Shown: positions 31,901 to 43,600, counted from the first letter of the stretch. The stretch: DNA of 64,000 nucleotides from Plasmodiophora brassicae (GCA_039704465.1 JASFAU010000007.1:434001-498000), one strand, 5' to 3'. The notes: a model not told the origin generated them from the sequence alone. Numbers and translations are program-made.

Positions 31901-32254
31901 ACACATACGTTTGACATAAACCCGTATTTGGTGGCACACACTGACCGCCCTGCCCGATGCGATCCACGAACAGACCGGCGCCAACGTCGCGTCACGGTTT
32001 GGAGCGCTAACACGCGCGCGCGCGTTCGCGTAGACGTCGGTCGGTTAGAAGGACGTCACGGGGGTGGCCCGGGCGACCGACCCACTTCCGGTGCGACTGA
32101 CGCTGACGTCATGGCGGACGTGAGCCATGCGCGCGTTCGGGGGAGACGCGCCTGCGAGCTCATGGGGACGTGACTCACGGCCAGACGGGAGCGGCAACAG
32201 GTGCCTGACTTCCGGCACCGGCACTCTGGCGAAAGGGCAGGACAAGGGAACACG

Positions 32255-32575
32255 ATGCAGGCGACGAGGACGCTACTGTTGGTGGGGGCGACGGCGGCGT
32301 GCGCCTTGCTCGCCCGCGGCGCGCTGCTGGGCATGATGCCGCACCACATACACCAGCACGACATGGGATTGGCGCACAACCGCATGTTCGACCAGGACGC
32401 CCATATCCACCACGAGATGGCGCACCACCACCTGCTGGGGCACGGCCACGCGATCCACGATCACATCGGCCACCACGGCATGATGGACGACGGCATGATG
32501 GACGATCTTCTCCACCACAACGAGCTGATCGAGGACGACGTAGACGAGTTCGGCCACGACGACTTCCTCGACTGA
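32255..32575 (+). CDS. His/Asp-rich secreted protein 3
   Basis: An intronless 106-residue, more diverged member of the same cluster. Signal peptide MQATRTLLLVGATAACALLARG, then HHIHQHDMGLAHNRMFDQDA, HIHHEMAHHHLLGHGHAIHD and a Met/Asp-rich stretch (MMDDGMMDDLLHH). It shares the QHDMGLAHN-MFD and HHEM-HHHLLG blocks with copy 2. Probable metal binding is inferred from composition only. Confidence 0.72.
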   Translation: MQATRTLLLVGATAACALLARGALLGMMPHHIHQHDMGLAHNRMFDQDAHIHHEMAHHHLLGHGHAIHDHIGHHGMMDDGMMDDLLHHNELIEDDVDEFGHDDFLD

Positions 32576-32730
32576 TTGCCGTACATACACTGTGATGCCC
32601 TGGTGACACGCTGTGATCAGTCCATAGGCGAGGGGGGCGCGCGGGAGAGTAGACTGGACGCATCAGCATGCGTTAACGATGTGTAGATAGCACGTTGTTC
32701 TGACATGGGCGACAGGCTGGTTGATGGGTT
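32576..32730. other. Convergent spacer
   Basis: Short region between the third His-rich gene and the 3' end of the Sec16-like gene. No features seen. Confidence 0.3.
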
Positions 32731-35700
32731 TCACCGGTTTGCCCCCGTCCTGGCAGGCAAACGCGGGTGGGCTACCGGTGGATAACGTCGGGGTGGAGCT
32801 GGCGCTGAAACGATGGGTGTCATTGGCGAACCAACCTTCAGACGAATACGGGTGCACGTACGACGGTTGGGCGCGGCTTGCGCAGCAGGAGGCGCGTATG
32901 ACGTCTCTTCAGACAGAGCGTATCGTGATACGATACCCTGACGAGGCGCCGGCTTGGCCGCGGAGCCAGCGACATAGCCGGGCCGTCGAGGTGGCGGTGG
33001 GGCCGACGCAGGCTTCTCTTTCGGTGAGGCAGGCTGAAGTGGGATACCGCTTTGGCTCACCTACGTTTCCGTTAGACGCGCAGCAGCAGTATCGCCAACA
33101 GGCAAAGCAAGCATACCCATTTGCCAAGCGCGGCGTCCCACACGAACTTCTCCTCGTGATCGTCATTGAAATCGTCGGCTCTGTTCGGAGATGTCGTGCG
33201 GAGGCCAGATAAGAACCCAGTCAGCTTGTTCAGAATATTCTTGTCTTCGACGCTCCCTGCATCGGGCTCTTGTTCAGCACCTGACGATGTCGGTCCTACC
33301 CCAGTCTCTCAGTCGCCTAGCAATGACTGCGGCCAATGGTTCACCTTGCATGGCTGGCGGCGCTGGCGCTGGCACAGCGGCTTCTTCAGCTGGCGCCGAC
33401 CTGGCAATGGGTACCGGCGGCTGCGAATTGGGATCTCGTTGGGCGCTGTCTTCGTTCCCAATCAAAAACCGCGACAAGTTGTCGAACAACGAGCCAAACA
33501 CGCCCGCCTTTTCAATCCGCCCACCTGTACGTCCTGGTGAGTGGGAGCGCTCATGCAGTTTAGGCTCATGACAGACCTCCAGACGTAACTCGCTGAAGGC
33601 ATTGTTGCACGACCTTGACACAATTGCAGTACGCCTTTGAAAATATGGGCTGCTGCGGAGGCCCACGACGACTTTGCTCGATCTCCGATATCGACCGCAT
33701 TACCGTCGTGACATAGTCCAGGGCATGGCCCGTTTCGCCCACGTCAATAAGCAGGCAGGCGTAGGCGAACTTTTGAGCAACTAGAGGCAGAACAGTAAAA
33801 CGCGAATCTCGTTGACGAACTAGTTATCACCGTGTAAGAGCTCACCACTGAACGAACGGCCTACGATGCTTACCGGCGTGCTCGTAGGTCTCAGTCATCT
33901 GAACAGCATCAGGAGCCAGGCATTGCATGGGCGACGATCGTCGAGGTGCAGAGCTGTCCAAACCAATAACTTCGAACAGGCTCTCATAGGGATATCCTAG
34001 ATGCCGCAATTAGAAAGAGCGACGTCTGGCAATCAAGCGCCAAGGGTACCCAGGGCGGCAGCCAGCAAGTAACACGCATGGCCTTCGTCGACGCGGCCAC
34101 CCGACAACAGTTTCTTTCCGATCTGTCCATCGGTGTAAGCATTCGGAACGCAACGTTCGGCATAGACTAAACCTCTATGATCGAACCGGCCGCGTTGGGC
34201 ACGCTAATGATCGATGCCACATTTTCCATCCAGTTTTCAGACAACTCATCGCTGGCACTGAAGTTGTCAGACAGGACCCTGAGCAACGCACATCAACGGA
34301 AACCGAATCATTACTATTGTTGTCGTAGCTGACCCATAAACGGTATGCAGAGGAGATCCTCGAGCAAGAAACGTGTCGCGAAACATCAGGCCCACTGAAC
34401 GGCGCTGATCGTCACCCAGGCATTGAGATAGGAGAATTGCATGCGCCCATAATCCTGGAGATGCAAGCTATTACAAAGGAACGCCATGCAGCGAATCGCA
34501 CCGTACCGTTCTGAGTGGCGAACCTGATGGCTTCGTGCAACTGGCCAGATATTATGAGCTGCTGAAGCTTCGTGACGGTCCGACTCTCGTCTTTAAACGA
34601 CGTTGCCTGGGTATCAGCGGTGGACAGGAGACAATGGGACCGGCGCTGTCGAGAGCGCGAGTCAAGCCATTCGCTATCGCCGGAGGCACCCCCGCCGAGA
34701 AGGACGATCGCCTACATCGCATTGTTATAGACGCTGTCAACAGTAGAACCGTTAACCACTTGCCTTGCTCATATCAACGGATCCTTTCCCTGCAGAGTAC
34801 AGCTCGAGCAGCTGCCAAAGAAGATGATGCCGTCCTGTTGGGGTTGCACGTTGAAGGAACACGGATGTCAAATCAGATCGTTTGGTGAGAGGCCCTGCAA
34901 GACACGCTTAAACAACGCAGCGCAGTTAAATCGCACCCCCATGCAAACCTGGAAACGACTCGATTTCCTGCAGCAAACGAGTTCTGCTAAGCAGCACCCG
35001 AAGGCTGCACACTCTGATCTGAGACAGGTTCGGGTTATTCGAAGGCCTGGATGGTACCTCAATGAGCATAGCAACTTGGCACTGCTGGCACGATGTGCAC
35101 TTACCGTGCCGATTGGCGTCCTGGATGACAAATTGCAAACCTCCCCCCTGTGGAGACAACCTTAACAAATTACCTCCTTCCAAAGTGCCTCGTACGGTAT
35201 ACCAAACGCGAAGCAAGGAATTGGATGGGGATCAGGAGCGACGAAAGGTTGTCGACTTGCCACGGCTTCGCCCTGGCGAAGACTCCTCGTCACGGTTCGG
35301 TGTTCATTAGGCGGCGTGTAATGGTCTCCCAGATCGATATCATCAAGGTGAACACCTGAACGCTGCTCGTTGTAATGATGTCCAGGACCGGACTGCGACG
35401 CATGCTCTGTATGGTATTCCTCTTGGGCATGCTGGTCGCCAGTGGCCGCATAGTCAGTATTCCAGTGTTCGCCGCCATAATCAAAATGCCCCGAATCCTG
35501 AAAGTAACCCTGATGCGAGTCGTCGTATTGCGCCTCAGCAACGTTGTCCTGATGGTTCTGTCCTTGGTGCCAATTTGACTCGTCCGTCTAGCTCCAATCA
35601 GAACACATCCAATTGGCCGAACAATGGGACCCCCACATTGCTATATTGGTAGTCGTAGTCATAGAACGCGTCCTGTTGACCACCACTGTCGTCAGGATGC

Positions 35701-36456
35701 TGTACCGATATGAACGTTATAAATAATCAGGGACGGCAAACGAGCATGAAGAACCTGCTGATGCGGTACATTTGTCGAATACAGTGGGCTGTGGAAGTAC
35801 GTATGCTCACTCGGGTGAAACGAGGAGGGATCCAGGTGAGCCTACACAGAAGATGAATTGCTGTGCGTATGACGACCAAGTCTGAACAGTACCTGTTCGT
35901 CATGATAGCCCCTAACGCTGAACGCGTGTGGGTCGTCGAAATGGGTTTCGTCGCCACCTGTTGGGCACCTAGCCTGAATACACGGTGCTCACGAGCAAAT
36001 CACCGGGCTGCTACCGAAATACGACATGACATTGTGAGCGTCGTCATTTGGGGCATACTCGTGAGCAGTGTTTTCAGCCTCAGCTAACTGTGGCAGCGTT
36101 ATTCAAGGGCGAATGGTGACATCAGGGTTCGTAAATACCTCAGGCTGAGAAGCGTCGGCGGCCGTAGCGTACGTTCCCCAGGTATCGTACGATGCGGAAT
36201 GGCCGAAATCCGACACATTGGTTGGAGCAAACAAATCATTGCCGTCATCCCCAGAGCCGAAGTACGCATCAATGCCCGCATCTGCCAGGTCTTCCGCGCC
36301 ATGCACCGGGCTCGCCGACCTCGACCTCGTCGGGTGCCCCTGCGACACGGGCGTACCGCTGCCCGGCCTCACGGGTGCCACCGGCGACGCCGGCTTCGAT
36401 CGCTGCTCATCGATCAACCCGCGATGACTGCCGTCCTGATCTTCGTCTTCGGCCAT
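32731..36456 (-). CDS. SEC16: Sec16 homologue (ER exit site scaffold)
   Basis: Scaffold that organises COPII budding at ER exit sites. Reading 5' to 3': an acidic/Ser-rich N-terminus from the ATG at 36456 (MAEDEDQDGSHRG, DAYFGSGDDGNDLFAP); a Gln/His/Tyr/Gly-rich low-complexity stretch at about 35340-35575 (HFDYGGEHWNTDYAATGDQH); the central conserved region with GGNLLRLSP, then VCSLRVLLSRTRLLQEIESF and PGPLTKRSD spliced across an intron, and LLWQLLELYSAGKGSVDM; later exons; and the C-terminal motif EKFVWDAALGKWV followed by a Pro-rich tail. The FPGPL...LLWQLL pair and the C-terminal W-D-x-x-x-x-K-W-V box are diagnostic. Many introns, exact borders mostly unresolved; the C-terminal frame ends at 32731. 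Confidence 0.72.
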
Positions 36457-36670
36457 CTGCCCCTGGTTCTTCTCAGACGATGCCAAGGCCCAACAGAGGC
36501 GGAACCTGAACCTCCAAAAACAACTCGCCGTCGGATGGAACGGGGCTCTGCGACGTTTTGGGGAGACAGACCCAGACCTGTCCTGCAACCGGGTTCGAAA
36601 TGGATGCCGGTCAGTTCCACCGCCTACATAGATCGTTTATTAATACCGAGGACGTTCAATGCTTGGCAAT

Positions 36671-37474
36671 TTAGATTGGAAGAAGCCGGTCGCGATCAGG
36701 GATGGCCGCTGGATTGAGGAAGACGCTGAGCCTGGAACCGGAGACACGGCGATCCTGCCAGTGCCGCCGCAGCAGAGCAAGGACGATTCCAAATGTCAAC
36801 ATCAAAACGACAGCGGAAACGACGACGGCTATTGTCGAGGATGGTGGCCGCGATGATAGGGGTGGTTGTGTTGCAACGGTAGCCGCAGGCGGAGCACTGG
36901 GTGCTGCGGGTTGTGATCGTGAACGTGTGAGCGTGCCCACAGCCATGTGAGCCGCGCCGGCTGCTAGTAGCGCGCCTGACACTTGAAGCGATAGAGGCTT
37001 CCAGTTGAACCGAGTCGGTTCGCACGGGCGTTCTGGTGGGGGCTCTGCAGAGGCGTGCCGAGCAGGATACGCCAGGACAAAGGCAGCAGGAACAAGGGGC
37101 AACGCAAGCATCCATTTGACAAGGCTTGATGAAGAGCCTCTGGGGTGCTCGGCACCCTGGGCCGTAGCAGGGGTATTCGCTAAGCTGAGGAGTGGTTTCG
37201 TAGGCCCCGATTTCATACTGTTCTCCTCGCCATCTTGTTGATTGAGGATGGATTCACTCGCGTTCGTCATAGGTTCGCTGGTATTCCTGTTCTCTTCGTC
37301 GGCGGCAACGTTCCCGCAGGATTCGGACTGGAGCATGGTGGCGGTGCCACCTGTAACCGAGTTTGCTGGCCGTACAGGATGTTTCCCGAAGCAGTTAGCC
37401 ACGTCCGGGCCCAAACACGTACCGCTAACACGTCGCGTTCGTGACGGAGGACAACGCAGGCCAAAGTGTTTCAC
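36671..37474 (-). CDS. Multi-pass membrane protein, unknown
   Basis: A single open frame of 267 residues. After a Ser/Thr/Asn-rich N-terminal part come three hydrophobic segments: LVKWMLALPLVPAAFVLAYPA, LSLQVSGALLAAGAAHMAVG and STIAVVVSAVVLMLTFGIVLALL, then a basic tail (RRHWQDRRVSGSR). Start at 37474 is the first ATG; later Mets (MTNASE, MKSGPT) are possible starts. No family recognised. Confidence 0.5.
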   Translation of the reverse strand: MKHFGLRCPPSRTRRVSGTCLGPDVANCFGKHPVRPANSVTGGTATMLQSESCGNVAADEENRNTSEPMTNASESILNQQDGEENSMKSGPTKPLLSLANTPATAQGAEHPRGSSSSLVKWMLALPLVPAAFVLAYPARHASAEPPPERPCEPTRFNWKPLSLQVSGALLAAGAAHMAVGTLTRSRSQPAAPSAPPAATVATQPPLSSRPPSSTIAVVVSAVVLMLTFGIVLALLRRHWQDRRVSGSRLSVFLNPAAIPDRDRLLPI

Positions 37475-37610
37475 CCGGAATAGTTGCCCTAGGATCTTGT
37501 GGGAATTGTCGCTTATAACATCGGCATGCGCTTCATCGTCAACAGGAGACGGGAAGATTCTGGCAACCTACACCTGAGCAAGACAGGCAAATTGGTGATC
37601 AACTCACAGC

Positions 37611-38162
37611 TTACGATATCGATACGATCTTGTTTGCGGCTGGATGAACGAAGACGATACCTCTGAAGGTATACCACTTCGTAAGGCATTGCTTAAGGAA
37701 CTTCTCGGTATTGGGTATGTGTCGACGAAGACCGACGATGCTCAACTTCAGTTCGGGTACCGTTACTTTTGGATCTCTGAATTTGCACCACAGCTGCAAC
37801 GCCCTTCGAATCCGACGAAACTTCTCGTCCACTACTCTGTCGTCGGTCACGTTAAGCACACTGCAACGGCCAGCACCTGTCAGTCGCTTGACGACAGCTC
37901 GACCTACACGAACGTACAGGTGTTCAGCGTAGGCCATTTTCGGAGGGAGCCTGCATCCGAATTTCTTCGCCCAGTCTTTAGCTTCCTCCAGTTTCATTTC
38001 CGACATGTGCACGTCCGGATCCATCAACCATTCACCATCGCGCAAGTCGAACACGAACCTGGGCACAGGCCCTGTCCACGGATGGTACTGCTCCTGTCCC
38101 GCAGCACTCGATCTGGCAAACTCCAGAACTACCGCTACCCATACGAAGCGCCACGATCCCAT
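37611..38162 (-). CDS. Secreted protein, unknown
   Basis: A 183-residue frame beginning MGSWRFVWVAVVLEFARSSA, a signal peptide, then YHPWTGPVPRFVFDLRDGEW and a basic, charged remainder (KLEEAKDWAKKFGCRLPPK, then VVKRLTGAGRC). The open frame continues upstream to 38345, but the signal peptide argues for 38162. Three Cys in the mature part could form disulfides. No family recognised. Confidence 0.5.
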   Translation of the reverse strand: MGSWRFVWVAVVLEFARSSAAGQEQYHPWTGPVPRFVFDLRDGEWLMDPDVHMSEMKLEEAKDWAKKFGCRLPPKMAYAEHLYVRVGRAVVKRLTGAGRCSVLNVTDDRVVDEKFRRIRRALQLWCKFRDPKVTVPELKLSIVGLRRHIPNTEKFLKQCLTKWYTFRGIVFVHPAANKIVSIS

Positions 38163-38493
38163 CCCGCGCCTCGCGTTGTCGTGACACCGTCCACGATGCA
38201 GACCGCTGCAGAAAGGACCCACCGGTCTGACACTTGCCGTGTCTAAATTCGGACATCCCGCCGACAGGTCGACCCTGCCCCGCGCGGTCTGCAGCGCGAC
38301 TCTCTCCAGTGCCCGCCTGCGATCTTCGAATGGGCGCGGCGCCATACAGTCGCCCCATGACTGAGCCGAACAATAAAAGCAGGCCCGGCTGGCTGGCCGG
38401 CGTTGACGACCGTGTCGGGTCAGCGCATGGTGTTTTATATCAGGGCGAACAGCGGCCAGGGCAAGGAAGGGGTGATGGGGGACCGATCGACTT

Positions 38494-39222
38494 CTACAGG
38501 GCCGGCGCAGCGATGACGGCAGGCGGTGCAGGCGCCGGGTTGGCGTTTGGTGCAGGTCCCTGGTTGTTCGCGGGCGGATCGGCAGGCGGATTCGCCGGCG
38601 GGTCCGGTGCAGGAGTATTCGCAGGTGGCGCAGGCGTATTCGCAGGTGGTGCAGGAGTGTTCGCAGGCGGTGCGGGCGTGTTAGCAGGTGCTGGGTTGTT
38701 GGCCGGCGGCGCAGCTACCAGAACGGCAGGTACAGGTGATGGAGTATTCGCTGGGGCTGGATTGCCACCAGCTGCAAGGTTCGGGCCTTGGTCTGCTGGA
38801 TCCACAGGGGCTAGGCTGACGGGTGCCGGTGCCATCGTCGCTGGCGCTGGAGCAGGTGTCGTCTTACCACTGGATTTGCTGACCGCGAACGACCACCCGT
38901 TGGCGCTGAGGAAGTAGAAAACTAGGAACCCGGCCACGGCGATGACGAGGAGGATCGTGACGATAAGACAGCACTGCTGGCCGCACGGGCGGCTGGACGC
39001 AGGCTTGATAGATACGGGCGGCGGGCGCGACGACGACGACGGCACGGCGACGCTCTGATGCGAGACCTCGTCGCGTGGCTGCGACCCGTTCGCGCTGTAC
39101 CCGAGGTCGCCGAACACGTTCTGGTACTGGCCAATGCTCCTTCGACGCGGCCCGGCTGGTCTCGACATGTTCGGTGGCCGATTCTCCATCGGGACGACGA
39201 CGTCCCCATGCGTTGACGACAT
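38494..39222 (-). CDS. Type II membrane protein with Pro/Ala-rich repeats
   Basis: A single-exon 242-residue protein. The N-terminal cytoplasmic part is basic (MSRPAGPRRRSIGQYQN). A Cys pair precedes one membrane helix (CCLIVTILLVIAVAGFLVFYFL). The C-terminal extracellular half is low-complexity, with four near-perfect units of NTPAPPA (encoded around 38600-38690) within a longer Pro/Ala/Asn-rich tail. Such tails often serve as stalks or wall-associated O-glycosylated regions. Function unknown. Confidence 0.6.
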   Translation of the reverse strand: MSSTHGDVVVPMENRPPNMSRPAGPRRRSIGQYQNVFGDLGYSANGSQPRDEVSHQSVAVPSSSSRPPPVSIKPASSRPCGQQCCLIVTILLVIAVAGFLVFYFLSANGWSFAVSKSSGKTTPAPAPATMAPAPVSLAPVDPADQGPNLAAGGNPAPANTPSPVPAVLVAAPPANNPAPANTPAPPANTPAPPANTPAPPANTPAPDPPANPPADPPANNQGPAPNANPAPAPPAVIAAPAL

Positions 39223-39363
39223 CTGTGACGAAGCAGGACGACCACGACTGATCCTACACAGAGGTTATTGGTGGGCACGCGCCCCTCCCCACACACTGTT
39301 GGTACGTACTACCCACAGATATTCACTGATTACGGCTTATGCATCACCGGTCGACAGGGCTCC

Positions 39364-41676
39364 TTAACCTTGTCGGTTCAAGGAGTGAAGTAACGACAGG
39401 ACACGAGATCGCGTGTCGTCAGCAGGTTCAACAGAATCGTCCTGTTCGGAATCCGGAACATTGCCAGGTTGCGCCCCGCAGGCGTTCATCGATGAAATGG
39501 GAATGTGCCAGACGTCGTTGAACTCGGACAGGATGGTTTCCGCTTGGGTGCTGTCCCCTGCACGGCTGCATCCGACAAGAAGCGACGCCAGGGTCGCTGG
39601 TGTCGGACGGAGCCCGGCCGTTTTAAGGCTGTTAAACGTCGCCATGGCTTTCGCGAGGCGCCCGTGATGGCTGTACGCTGCAATCATGGCGTTGTACGTG
39701 ACGACGTCTGGCGTTGGTGCCGACCGGTCGCACAGTCGGCAAAGGAAGGCGTGCTCTGCCTGCCTCAGACTGCCGCAATGGGAGAAGGCCGAAATGAGAG
39801 CGCTGGTAACCGTATCGTCTAGCAGCAGGGCGGTCGTGTCGGCGTAGGCATGCAAAGTCTGCACGGCGCTCAGCTGTGATGCCCGGCCACAGGCGGTGAC
39901 CAGCAACTGGAACAAAGGCGCTTCCGGATGGAGATCGCGCTGGGCCATGGTCTTGAACAGGTTCATGGCCCGGTCAAGGTCACCGTGTTTGGCCAGGGCG
40001 GAGATCGCAATGTTGAACGATACGACGCAAGGCGACAGACCGACGTCCTGAAGACGGTCGAACGCTGATACCACATTCTGCATCAGACCGTGGTGGTAAT
40101 AGGCGGACATCATCGCGTTGAACGTTGCCAGCGACGGGCGGCGGCGCTCATGGGACAATCGTTCGGCGACGTCGAGTTTGTCACAGCGCCCGTAGGCAGA
40201 GATCAGCGCGCTTGCAACTGAATCATTATCGAGAAGCGCACTCCTTTCCGCATAGTCGTGCAGTGTTTGGACGGTGGACAGATCGAGGCGTTTGCCACAT
40301 GCAGAGATGAACATCGCGGTAGCAGGGGCCCCGATCCGGACGCCATGACGGATGACTTCCTGGAAATTGCTCAACGCCAGCGGTACGCGGTCAGCTTTGA
40401 CGAGAACCGAGATGATGATGTTATACGTCTCCGCCGTCGGCGTTAGACCTGACGCCCAGAACTGTTCGATCGTTTCTACCGCCTTCGATAGCAAGCCATG
40501 GTGATAGAACGCGGCAACCATCGATGAGAACGTTGCGACGTCTGGAACGGATTGCATACTGGCGAACACTGTCTCAGCCGACCCGATGTCGCTGCAGAGG
40601 TCGTAGGCGGTCACAAGTGCACATACAACGATGTTGTTGTCGGCGAGTCCGGTACGAATGGAGTACTGATGCAGTACCTCGACATACGCAATAAGGAGCG
40701 CCCGCCCACAAGCGACCATAAGAGTCCCTAGGACGGGATAGTCCACAAGGAGCCCTCGTCGAACCATAGTATCGAACATGTCCATAGCTGCAGGAACGCG
40801 CCCGTCCTTGGACAACGCAGATAGGATGTGGTTGAAGATCCGTACAGATGGCGGTACGCTGAGGGCATCCATCAGCGATGGGATTCGGGCAGCGCTCTCG
40901 ACCCGATCGTGCGCCAGGAGCGATTTGACCAGGTTTCCGAACGTTTGCTGATTGGCATAATGGGGGATCGCCTTCGCCTGCATAAGACAGAGAAGCTGGT
41001 CCGCTGTATCAGCAGCGTTTGGGACCCCCGACGCTTCAGAGCAGCATGCCGCGAAGATCGACAGAAGGCGCTCGCTCACAGCAACGTCGTGCTCGACGAC
41101 ATCCGATACGAGATGAAGCGCCAGCTCCGTACGCTTTGACATTCTGCAGATGTTGGCAACGCCAAAGATGACGTTATGGGAACGCGGGCCACATTTGGCG
41201 TAGCGGTCGACGACGTCCTGCACTGGCAATGGGCTTAGCTGATGGCAGGCGCTCAGATATGTGCAGAACATGGCGTCACAGATGTGGATGCCACGAGAGA
41301 CAGCAGCGTCGAGAACGTCGGCGGCTTTCGATGGCATATGTCGGCGGCAGTACGTCATCATGGATTGATAAAACCGGACGTCGGCGCTGGTGTGGGAGTC
41401 GGTGACGTGCTTGAATACCATCCATGCAATGTCAGGATCGTCGGTCTGCCTCAGTATACGGACAGCCAGTGCAACAGAGGAGCGTTGACCAAACGCATTG
41501 ACCAGCTCTGCAGTGGTACAGCGCGAATGCGACGCCGGTCGGGAAGGCGCCGGTGCGTCACGAGAGCGACCTGCCTGCGTAGAGAACCTTCGCACGGGAG
41601 AATATCTTCTCAGACGCAGGCAGCAAGCGAAGCGGGGCGTCACGTGCTCACAGCGTCTAGCACCACCAAGCAGCAT
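39364..41676 (-). CDS. Mitochondrial pentatricopeptide repeat (PPR) protein
   Basis: An intronless 770-residue P-type PPR protein, predicted to bind organelle RNA. The repeat region covers roughly residues 90-740, with many 35-residue motifs such as VTYNAMIAAYSHHGRLAKAM, ATFNAMMSAYYHHGLMQNVV and VSFNIAISALAKHGDLDRAM. The N-terminus (MLLGGARRCEHVTPRFACCL, then RLRRYSPVRRF before STQAG) is Arg-rich with no acidic residue in its first cores and ends in R-R-F before Ser, a mitochondrial presequence with an R-3-type cleavage site. This is the same style as the ligase presequence in this window. Full length is present from ATG to stop. Confidence 0.88.
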   Translation of the reverse strand: MLLGGARRCEHVTPRFACCLRLRRYSPVRRFSTQAGRSRDAPAPSRPASHSRCTTAELVNAFGQRSSVALAVRILRQTDDPDIAWMVFKHVTDSHTSADVRFYQSMMTYCRRHMPSKAADVLDAAVSRGIHICDAMFCTYLSACHQLSPLPVQDVVDRYAKCGPRSHNVIFGVANICRMSKRTELALHLVSDVVEHDVAVSERLLSIFAACCSEASGVPNAADTADQLLCLMQAKAIPHYANQQTFGNLVKSLLAHDRVESAARIPSLMDALSVPPSVRIFNHILSALSKDGRVPAAMDMFDTMVRRGLLVDYPVLGTLMVACGRALLIAYVEVLHQYSIRTGLADNNIVVCALVTAYDLCSDIGSAETVFASMQSVPDVATFSSMVAAFYHHGLLSKAVETIEQFWASGLTPTAETYNIIISVLVKADRVPLALSNFQEVIRHGVRIGAPATAMFISACGKRLDLSTVQTLHDYAERSALLDNDSVASALISAYGRCDKLDVAERLSHERRRPSLATFNAMMSAYYHHGLMQNVVSAFDRLQDVGLSPCVVSFNIAISALAKHGDLDRAMNLFKTMAQRDLHPEAPLFQLLVTACGRASQLSAVQTLHAYADTTALLLDDTVTSALISAFSHCGSLRQAEHAFLCRLCDRSAPTPDVVTYNAMIAAYSHHGRLAKAMATFNSLKTAGLRPTPATLASLLVGCSRAGDSTQAETILSEFNDVWHIPISSMNACGAQPGNVPDSEQDDSVEPADDTRSRVLSLLHSLNRQG

Positions 41677-41736
41677 CTTGACGAGGCTGGCACGCCGCTA
41701 AATTCAGCACCAGATCCCCGCAAGGGGCGCTCGCGT

Positions 41737-43600
41737 TTATGTATTGAGACTACGGGATCGGACAGCGGCTTCGAGAGAGGCACGGCAGGGGATGTGCGCC
41801 CGAAGCTTAATGCATGCAAGGTACAGGCCAGATAACTACACGAATCGTCAGACGTCACTGTGCACATTGGGCGACTGTGGATCTAGCCTGATTATACCTT
41901 CCTGTGCAAAGTATACGCCTCGACAGGTGGCGGCGTTAACCGTTCCCGAAGCATTATCCGAGCCAGGTGCGATAGCCTCTTCGGTATCGTGGAGTTGGCA
42001 AAGTCGTACCTGAACGTCATCTTTAGAGCGAGCTCCATATGGAGTCGTATACGGGCGACAAGTACGTTTCTGTGCGGAACGGTTCACCGACGACCATGGC
42101 GCTTTCGATGTGAGCGTCCATCATGGTTTTGGACTCCTTTCCTGCAGAATGCTAACCGTCAGGGACAATATTGCAAACGACTACTTGGTCGAGGTGACAT
42201 TGACCTGTTAGGAACCCGAGGCTGATGGAACGATCGACGATCACGTCCCGGTTGGAGTTTGCACACGCCCAAACCAATTCAAGGTATTGACGCAAGAAAG
42301 CGTCCCCATAGGCAGAACATGAGCCAAAGTCCAGCAGGTAGATGATATCACGTAGAGGGTTATAAAGGAAATTGGCCCAGTTCGGATCAGTCTGCATGAA
42401 TCGGAATTGGAACAATTCGTTCATGCAAAGGCGCAACAGGCGCGACGACACAGCGTTGCGACGCTCCGCTGACATTTTCACAATCTCGTCTAGCTGGACA
42501 CCCTCAACGTAGTCTACACAAGCAAGCGTCAAAGCGGCGACGCAAGACGGTACCGGCGAGAGTACCAGTCGTTAGAATCCGCTTCGAGCAGTACTCCTCG
42601 TAAACTGCGGGTACGACGAAATCGGAATCTAGTGAAATAAGAGCGGCGAACTTCTTCTGGTTCGCTGCTTCCAGGGTGTAGTCGCACTCTTTCGACAATT
42701 CGTCATGGGCAACTTCGAGAAGGTTGTCGACATACAACCCTTTCGGGAATACATTCGTATACTGCAATGGACCGTTAGCAAACACAAGTGAACGAAAGGG
42801 GTATACTGAAGAACCTGCAACAGCCGTTTGACGTTGATCAGGTCGCTCTTTATAGACGTAGCGACGCCCGGATACTGAATCTTCAGCACAACTTGCTCCC
42901 CAGTCGGGAGCACCGCTCTGTGCACCTGCCCAATGGACGCTGCAGCAATTGGCTGGAAATTAAACGATGCAAACTTGGCGTTCCAGTCTACATCAGACAC
43001 AGTTGAGTACACCTAGCGTATACGCAGAGCATACGGTGATAAACCTTCGCCGAGATCCTCAACCAGGACACGTTCGACCTGTTCCCTGGGCATGATGTTG
43101 GCCGACGACCTGACGCGGTCCAAAACCAGCTGGAACTCAGGCGGCACAATAGATTCATCTTGGATCGACAGCATTTGACCGAGTTTCAGGGCAGCACCTC
43201 GCATGCGGCACAGACCAGCGGCGAGGCGTTCGCCGTTGGCAGTCGAAAGAAACGCTGACGATGTCGACGAACTAGACCTGGACGATTCGTTCGATGACGG
43301 GAACTGCATTACACGTCGAGCCGCTTCTGTAACGGCTCCGACAGCCATCGACGCAGCCAGGGCCCCAAACTGGAGCCCTCGCGATACGGATGACACCGGC
43401 ACCGCGTTCTCCACAAACGCCTTCAGCGGTTGCACTGTCGGCACGCTGTCGAACTGGTCCGGGTACGCCGGCTGGTTCTTGGACGGTAGCGCTGGCGCCG
43501 ACCCGAGGGTTGGCACGTACCGACCGCACTGCGAGGCGACCTGCTCGGCCACCAGGGCCGCGCCCGTCAGCACGCGCTGCACATCGCGTCGGGTCGGCAT
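41737..43600 (-). CDS. COQ8: COQ8/ADCK3-type ABC1 atypical kinase
   Basis: Mitochondrial UbiB-family protein supporting coenzyme Q synthesis. Exons give MPTRRDVQRVLTGAALVAEQ, then the family KxGQ motif (GAALKLGQMLSIQDES), IVPPEFQLVLDRVR, the Ala-rich loop AAASIGQVHRAVL, VVLKIQYPGV, LLEVAHDELSKECDYTLEA, FMQTDPNWANFLYN, IIYLLDFGSC, SLGFLTG, ESAMVVGEPFRTE, LRERLTPPPVEAYTLHRK and a last exon LACIKLRAHIPCRASLEAA, ending at 41737. These match COQ8 in order from end to end, across about five short introns. The frame is open upstream to 43771; the Met at 43600 is chosen because it aligns with the family start, so a targeting sequence may lie upstream. Confidence 0.83.

Noticed and set aside
36560..36620. 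B-box-like GGGTTCGAAA
   Set aside because: No A-box or cloverleaf around it; isolated motif only.
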